Source of the DNA: Sulfitobacter mediterraneus
GTDB lineage: Bacteria > Pseudomonadota > Alphaproteobacteria > Rhodobacterales > Rhodobacteraceae
DNA length: 64,000 bases
Direction of reading: 5' to 3'
NCBI RefSeq assembly: GCF_003054325.1
Contig: NZ_QBKU01000004.1
Location: forward strand, 1 to 64,000
In this document: piece by piece, positions 57,610-64,000 of the stretch
How positions within the stretch are numbered: position 1 is the stretch's first letter
Layout of the letters: each line of letters begins with the position of its first letter
Program-made: the position numbers and the translations under genes
Notes under the pieces: model-generated
The model's database searches: none
What the model was told of the DNA's origin: nothing
The model's input: only the letters and a program-made list of their open reading frames with translations

Positions 57610-58905
57610 TCAGACGAAGCGGTTGACGATGTTTTCCAAAATTTCCTGACGGCCCGAACGTGGCTGCGGGTCGATGCCATCGGCCTCGACCTGTGCGGCG
57701 ATGGATGCCAGGTCACTGTCCAACAGTGCGCTGTGCCCGGCTTTGTCCCATCCGGCATAGCGGTCGTTGCGCATTGCCTCCAGCGCGCCATCTTCGAGCA
57801 TTGCTGCGGCTGCTTTGAAACCGCGTGCGCAGACATCCATCGCACCGGCGTGCGCGGCAATAAGATCAACAGTATCAAGGGATTGGCGGCGCAATTTGGC
57901 GTCAAAATTGGTGCCGCCTTTGGTGAATCCACCTGTCTTAAGCACCTCGTAATAGGCCAGTGCGACCTCGGGCACGTTGTTGGGAAACTGGTCCGTGTCC
58001 CAACCGGATTGGTAATCGTTGCGGTTCATGTCAATCGACCCAAGGATGCCCAAGGACGACGCGAGGGCCAGCTCGTGTTCGAACGAATGACCGGCAAGGA
58101 TCGCGTGGCCCTGTTCGATATTCATTTGAACCTCGCCTTCCAGTCCAAATTCCTTGAGGAAGCCATAGACAGTGGCAACGTCGAAATCATATTGGTGCTT
58201 GGTTGGTTCCTGAGGTTTCGGCTCAACCAGGATCGCACCTTTGAACCCGATCTTGTGTTTGTACTCGACAGCCATCTGCAAGAACCGGCCCGCCTGTTGT
58301 CGTTCACGTTTGAGGTCGGTGTTCAAAAGGGTTTCGTAACCCTCGCGCCCGCCCCAAAGTACATAGTTCTCGCCGCCCATTTTATGGGTCGCATCCATGC
58401 ACAGCTTCACCGTGGCCGCAGGCCATGCGAAAATCTCGGGATCGGGGTTGGTGGCAGCACCGGCCATAAACCGGCGGTGGCTAAACAGGTTGGCAGTGCC
58501 CCACAGCAGCTTGGTTTTGCTGCTTTCCATCTTGCCCACCAGATAGTCGATCATCTGCTCGAAATTCCGGCGGCTCTCGGCAAAGGTTGCGCCTTCAGGG
58601 CGGATGTCGGTGTCATGCCAGCAAAAGAACGGCACGTTCAGCAGATCGAACATTTCAAAGGCAACATCTGCCTTCATCCGGGCGAGATCCATAGTGTCGC
58701 CAAACCAGGGGCGCTCAAATGTCTGGCCGCCAAAGGGATCGCCGCCGGGCCACGCAAAGGAATGCCAATAGGCCACGGCAAAGCGCAGATGATCTTCCAT
58801 CCGTTTGCCCATGATCATTTCGTCCGGATTGTAGTGACGAAAGGCAAGACCATCGGCATCTGGATCAAACCGCAGGGGGCTTAGGTCTTCGAAAAAGTTG
58901 GTCAT
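57610..58905 (-). CDS. xylA: Xylose isomerase
   Basis: 431 residues, class II xylose isomerase. [13 protein letters not shown] with the catalytic His region, [31 protein letters not shown] and [17 protein letters not shown] metal-binding signatures. Converts D-xylose to D-xylulose. Follows the LacI regulator gene by 24 bases, so co-transcription is likely. Confidence 0.95.
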   Translation of the reverse strand: MTNFFEDLSPLRFDPDADGLAFRHYNPDEMIMGKRMEDHLRFAVAYWHSFAWPGGDPFGGQTFERPWFGDTMDLARMKADVAFEMFDLLNVPFFCWHDTDIRPEGATFAESRRNFEQMIDYLVGKMESSKTKLLWGTANLFSHRRFMAGAATNPDPEIFAWPAATVKLCMDATHKMGGENYVLWGGREGYETLLNTDLKRERQQAGRFLQMAVEYKHKIGFKGAILVEPKPQEPTKHQYDFDVATVYGFLKEFGLEGEVQMNIEQGHAILAGHSFEHELALASSLGILGSIDMNRNDYQSGWDTDQFPNNVPEVALAYYEVLKTGGFTKGGTNFDAKLRRQSLDTVDLIAAHAGAMDVCARGFKAAAAMLEDGALEAMRNDRYAGWDKAGHSALLDSDLASIAAQVEADGIDPQPRSGRQEILENIVNRFV

Positions 58906-58929
58906 TCTTGGCGGGCCTTTCTGTCAAAG

Positions 58930-59961
58930 CTACTCATTTGGGAGGTTATCGCGCAGGTAGATCGCCGGGATCAGTTCTGGCGCCGGTGGCGGCGGCAGAT
59001 CGTCCACAATGGCTTGCAACAGGGCTAGGGCGCGGTTGAGTTCAATTTCGGGGCGTTGGTCGATCGCCACGTCGATGGTGCCGTCTTCCAATGCGTCGCG
59101 GGTGCAGGTCGAAAGTTCATGAACCACACAGACGGACAGGCCATCGCGGCCATTCATCCGAATGGCATCCACCAACCCTTCGTTACCCGAGCCGACATTG
59201 TAAATCGCAGTGTTGCCAGCGTCATTGCGCAGGCGTTCGGACAACAATTCGCGCATTTGGCGGGGTTGGTCCATGGTTTCGATCACGGGTGTGATTTCGA
59301 TGTTTGGAAAATCGCGTTTCAGCACAGCCCTGAACCCTTTGATCCGGTCGGAGTGGTCTCGGGCATCAAGCGATCCGGCAGCGACAATCAAGCGGCCAAT
59401 GTTGCCAGCATGAGCCATACCGACCAGTCGCGCGGCGGTGCGTCCGGCTTTTTCGTTGTCGATGCCGATGTAATGGTCGCGGCAGTCTTGTGGTCCGTCA
59501 GAGACCAGTGAAACCACCTTCACACCGGATGCGCGCAACGCTTCCAAAGGCTTCAGCGCAGCCTCTTGGCCCAGCCCGACAAAGGCCACGCCATCATAAT
59601 TTGTTTCTGACAGCCCTGATAAGGCGGCCTCCAGCGCGTGAATGTCAAAAGCTTCAAATTCAATCACATCGATAGAGACACGGGCGGATTTGAGGTGCAG
59701 CGCTGCTTTTTGCAACTGTTCGTGCATTCGGCCAAAGAAGGCGTGAGACCGGCGCGGCAGGACAAAAGCCAGATGATAACCGCGTTTTTTGGACAGGTTG
59801 GCAGCGGCTATATTTCGCACATAACCAAGTTGATTGACGGCCTCTTCGACCTTGCGAACAGATTTCTCTGCCACGTTACCACGCCGGTTCAATACGCGAT
59901 CAGCAGTCGCAGAGCTGACACCAGCCAGCCGCGCGACGTCATGGAGCGTCGGGCTTTTCAT
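58930..59961 (-). CDS. LacI-family transcriptional regulator of the xylose genes
   Basis: 343 residues. N-terminal HTH and hinge (TLHDVARLAGVSSATADRVLNRRGNVAEKSVRKVEEAVNQLGY), then a ribose-binding-protein-like effector domain. GGAGGAAC precedes ATG 59961. Because it heads the xylA-xylB strand it probably represses these genes until xylose is present. Confidence 0.9.
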   Translation of the reverse strand: MKSPTLHDVARLAGVSSATADRVLNRRGNVAEKSVRKVEEAVNQLGYVRNIAAANLSKKRGYHLAFVLPRRSHAFFGRMHEQLQKAALHLKSARVSIDVIEFEAFDIHALEAALSGLSETNYDGVAFVGLGQEAALKPLEALRASGVKVVSLVSDGPQDCRDHYIGIDNEKAGRTAARLVGMAHAGNIGRLIVAAGSLDARDHSDRIKGFRAVLKRDFPNIEITPVIETMDQPRQMRELLSERLRNDAGNTAIYNVGSGNEGLVDAIRMNGRDGLSVCVVHELSTCTRDALEDGTIDVAIDQRPEIELNRALALLQAIVDDLPPPPAPELIPAIYLRDNLPNE

Positions 59962-60560
59962 TGTTCCTCCCCTGACCACCGAAAGCTTGGTGATCGTGGT
60001 GTTCAGGCTGTTTCAAAAAATGATGATCGTCAATCATTTTGTCTTGAAAGATGTGGAAAGCCAAGAGAAGGCGTAGAATTCATGTTTAATAATAGTACAT
60101 TAATTGGATGTGTTGGCGCACATATCGGTCATCAAGTTTTGTGATTCGTCCATCATTATGCTCCATTGCGCACCCCGAATCCCCGTGTGCCCGAGGCGTA
60201 TCCAATGTCAAAAGCAGGGCGCACGACCTCTGATCCCGATGCAGAGGTCCGAACGAAGGTTGCGCCGCACCACGAGAGAATCCCTTGCCCGCGTTGCACA
60301 AATTGTCATTCACCGACCAACCAAGGGAGGTAGCGAGCAGACGTGTCGCTGGTTGATCGTCAAAGTGCCGTTCTTGTTTTAGGGCCGCTCTAAATATGGA
60401 TTTCGTGCCTCGATGAGCACAACATCTGGTAGATTTTTCGCTCTCGTCGCTTTTGTTCAAGTGGGGTTTTGTCAAAACCTGTCACACCCGCTTGGGTGTC
60501 TTTTCAAGATCAGGATTGGTCGCAATTTGAAACGACTGGACGTGCCGAGCCGGATTATTT
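59962..60560. other. 600-base intergenic region between the LacI gene and the riboswitch
   Basis: Contains the candidate operator at 60017-60040 and an AT-rich stretch at about 60070-60110 that may hold the xylose promoter. From 60150 to 60400 there are weak frames (for example a 129-codon minus-strand frame at 60086-60475) without recognisable protein pattern; they may be decayed DNA. The promoter for the riboswitch-led operon should lie near 60440-60560. Confidence 0.5.
60017..60040. promoter_or_regulatory. Candidate LacI-family operator
   Basis: AAAATGAT and ATCATTTT flank GATCGTCA, a 24-base inverted repeat with a central CG, as in many LacI-family sites. It lies 55 bases upstream of the regulator gene, as expected for autoregulation of the xylose operon. 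Confidence 0.5.
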
Positions 60561-60565
60561 GCACC

Positions 60566-62102
<1,537 letters not shown>

Positions 62103-62107
62103 GCGCA

Positions 62108-63184
62108 ATGAATGATATGAGCAACAAACCCATGCGCGGCACTTGGAAAGACGATGAAATGCTGGAATGCGTTTCGGTCATTCCGGAAATGCCGAATGTG
62201 GCCAGCTTTACCTTTCGTGCACCTTCTGGTGCGCTGTTTGACTATCAGCCGGGCCAGTTCCTGACCCTTGAAATCCCTGTGCCGGGCGGCACGGTGCATC
62301 GGACCTATACGATCTCGTCCTCACCATCGCGGCCACGTTCGATCACGATCACCGCCAAAGCGCAAAGTGACAGCATCGGCACCCGTTGGATGCTCGATAA
62401 CCTCAAGCCCGGCGTGCGGCTCAAGGCGTTTGGTCCGGTGGGTCTTTTCACCAATGCGGCCAGTGACGCGGACAAATACCTGTTTATTTCGGCAGGCTCC
62501 GGCATCACGCCGATGATGTCGATGACAACCTGTCTGTGGGATGAAGGCACCGATCTGGATGCCGTTTTCATCAATTGCGCCCGCGTGCCTTCGGAAATTA
62601 TCTTTCGGGAGCGCCTTGAACAGATGGCCAGCCGCGCACCGGGGCTTGAGGTGAAATTTGTGGTTGAGGCACCCGATCCCTATGCGCCATGGACCGGATA
62701 TCAGGGAATGTTCAACCAGCTGATGCTGGGTCTGATGGCGCCCGATTATCTGGAACGCGAAGTCTATTGCTGTGGGCCGGAGCCGTTCATGCAAGCGGTA
62801 CGTGACGCGCTGACGGGGCTTGGCTTTGATATGGACCGTTATCATCAGGAAAGCTTTGGCGCGCCTGTTGAAGAGGAGGCGGATCAGCCGGATCTGGATG
62901 ATGTGGTCCCAGATGAAGAAAGCACAGCTGAGGTCTACTTCGCGCAGTCAGACGTACGGCACAAATGCACCGAAACCGATACCGTTCTGGCCGTGGCGCG
63001 GGCGGCAGGGCTGAATATTCCGTCGGGCTGTACCTTCGGGGTCTGCGGCACCTGCAAGGTCAAAAAGACCGGCGGCGATGTGCATATGGTCCACAACGGT
63101 GGCATCTCGGAAGATGACATCGAGGCAGGATATGTTCTGGCCTGTTGTTCACACCCAATGGGCAAGGTGTCGATCGAGATTTAA
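62108..63184 (+). CDS. gbcB: Rieske oxygenase reductase subunit (GbcB-like)
   Basis: 358 residues. FAD-binding FNR domain (QPGQFLTLEIPVPGGTVHRTYTISSS), NAD-binding domain (FISAGSGITPMMSM, YCCGPEPFMQAV), and a C-terminal plant-type [2Fe-2S] ferredoxin with CTFGVCGTCKV and the last ligand in VLACCSHP. Passes electrons from NADH to the Rieske partner. Five bases after gbcA. Confidence 0.88.
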   Translation: MNDMSNKPMRGTWKDDEMLECVSVIPEMPNVASFTFRAPSGALFDYQPGQFLTLEIPVPGGTVHRTYTISSSPSRPRSITITAKAQSDSIGTRWMLDNLKPGVRLKAFGPVGLFTNAASDADKYLFISAGSGITPMMSMTTCLWDEGTDLDAVFINCARVPSEIIFRERLEQMASRAPGLEVKFVVEAPDPYAPWTGYQGMFNQLMLGLMAPDYLEREVYCCGPEPFMQAVRDALTGLGFDMDRYHQESFGAPVEEEADQPDLDDVVPDEESTAEVYFAQSDVRHKCTETDTVLAVARAAGLNIPSGCTFGVCGTCKVKKTGGDVHMVHNGGISEDDIEAGYVLACCSHPMGKVSIEI

Positions 63185-63188
63185 GGAT

Positions 63189-63218
63189 TGCCCCTCCGGC
63201 GCTGGCGACGGAGGGGCA
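63189..63218. terminator. Bidirectional hairpin terminator
   Basis: TGCCCCTCCG pairs with CGGAGGGGCA, 10 bp, between the convergent gbcB and DUF4214 genes. No long T run on either side. Confidence 0.65.
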
Positions 63219-63225
63219 TCCATGA

Positions 63226-64000
63226 TCAGACAAAGGCAAACGGGTCATCAATGACGCCCACCAGAGGCATCAAAAACGCGCCGTCAGTTGGCCCTGTTGC
63301 GGCGATGTGGAAGGCGTCAATGGCGTTTTTGGCAGCCAGAAGGCTGTCTTCGCTGCCGTCAAACAATTGCATGGCTGTGCTGGCATTTCCCACCTCTGAC
63401 ATGCCTTTGATCACCGCGAAATAGGCACCGATATCAGCTTTGTCTTCGAGATAGGCCTGATCGACATAGGATTGCGGCACAGGATTGGCAGGGAACTTGG
63501 CCCCCTGAATGATCGCAAGGATAAAGTTTGGCGGGGTCACATCGGCGCTGTTTTCCAACACGTCGACCCAAAAGTTAAAGCCCGCATCGTCGGCCTGACG
63601 GCCCAGCACGTTTTGATAGACAGCCGTCACAAAGGCGCTGACATCGGTCAGGTTGCCCGCGTCATCCATCACACCTGCGTAGGTTTCCTGCGTTTCTTGC
63701 TGGGTGAAAAAGCTCGCGGCCATATCAGCAATGCTCAGCCCTTCGGCAAACTTGCTGGCCCAGAAGAACAGGCCAAGCGCATCGGGCGCGCGGTTGAAAT
63801 AGGCGACATACAGCTCGACAATTTCTGAAAACGCATCGGCGCTTAGGCTGGCCGGTCCGTCAAAGATATCCAGATGCATGGGCTGCCCGCCAAAAACGTC
63901 CATTTCTGATCCAAAATCCAGAAACTCCACATCAACAAGGGTATCGATATCCGTGCCGGAGGACAGACGATTGGTGATCGTCGTGGCCTCAGGTGACAGC
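63226..64000 (-). CDS. DUF4214-domain protein, C-terminal part (cut by window end)
   Basis: At least 258 residues; the frame is open to base 64000, so the N-terminus lies outside. The visible start reads TLVDVEFLDFGSEMDVFGG, like the last repeat of RTX/hemolysin-type calcium-binding proteins, and is followed by DUF4214 helices (IVELYVAYFNRAPDALGLFFWA; AVYQNVLGRQADDAGFNFWVD). Such proteins are usually large and exported by type I secretion. The GTG at 63930 is not the real start. Confidence 0.8.
   Translation of the reverse strand, partial: LSPEATTITNRLSSGTDIDTLVDVEFLDFGSEMDVFGGQPMHLDIFDGPASLSADAFSEIVELYVAYFNRAPDALGLFFWASKFAEGLSIADMAASFFTQQETQETYAGVMDDAGNLTDVSAFVTAVYQNVLGRQADDAGFNFWVDVLENSADVTPPNFILAIIQGAKFPANPVPQSYVDQAYLEDKADIGAYFAVIKGMSEVGNASTAMQLFDGSEDSLLAAKNAIDAFHIAATGPTDGAFLMPLVGVIDDPFAFV

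Noticed and set aside
57519..57932. A 137-codon minus-strand frame crossing the end of xylA
   Set aside because: Mostly a shadow of xylA; only its last part overlaps the binding-protein remnant, in another frame.
60086..60475. A 129-codon minus-strand frame upstream of the riboswitch
   Set aside because: No recognisable motif; might be decayed DNA but cannot be supported as a gene.

Overview
The window looks like chromosomal DNA of a marine alphaproteobacterium of the Roseobacter group (Rhodobacterales). This is inferred from the S10/spc/alpha ribosomal cluster with a zinc-lid adenylate kinase next to secY, an Aap/Bzt-type amino acid transporter, the argB-engB-MOSC-yidC chain, an ATP12 chaperone gene, and genes for methylated-glycine catabolism. 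The species cannot be named from sequence alone.

Layout. 1-19.3 kb: the end of a probable tuf gene, then the ribosomal superoperon rpsJ to rplQ with secY, adk and rpoA. It is split three times: a cold-shock gene sits between rplW and rplB, four unrelated genes lie between rplP and rpmC, and an AT-richer opposite-strand DUF4230-like gene lies between rpmD and rplO. Strong hairpin terminators stand at most of these breaks. 19.3-25 kb: a DegP-type protease, then rarA-crcB-rluC-HAD phosphatase-ATP12, mostly joined by ATGA overlaps. 25-29.7 kb: a four-gene amino acid ABC transporter. 29.7-39.7 kb, mostly minus strand: SixA-like phosphatase, Fe-S protein, argB, engB, MOSC protein, yidC, an EAL regulator, ttcA, and rpmH-rnpA-yidD, with one plus-strand secreted protein. 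39.9-43.6 kb: a TVP38-type membrane protein, a flavin disulfide reductase and a histidine kinase.

43.7-46.2 kb: tRNA-Arg(ACG), followed by a 2.45 kb insert bounded by a 20-base repeat of the tRNA 3' end. The insert carries one frameshifted gene with a nuclease-like N-terminus. 46.4-50.5 kb: an HxlR regulator facing an operon of glutathione transferase, NTF2-like protein, tautomerase, a nitronate monooxygenase fused to a GFA domain, and an EamA exporter; this looks like electrophile or nitronate detoxification. 50.5-55.8 kb: a dimethylglycine/sarcosine dehydrogenase-like enzyme, a LysR regulator and a stand-alone condensation-like protein. 55.8-60 kb: xylose genes xylA, xylB and a LacI regulator, with a decayed sugar-binding-protein gene between xylA and xylB. 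60-64 kb: a complete cobalamin riboswitch ahead of a two-gene Rieske oxygenase/reductase operon of the glycine betaine demethylase type, then the C-terminal part of a DUF4214 protein cut by the window end.

The most interesting signal is the cobalamin riboswitch controlling an oxygen-dependent betaine-demethylase operon. This suggests that the cell switches between B12-dependent and B12-independent routes of betaine demethylation. The second is the small tRNA-borne insert with its single nuclease-like cargo gene.
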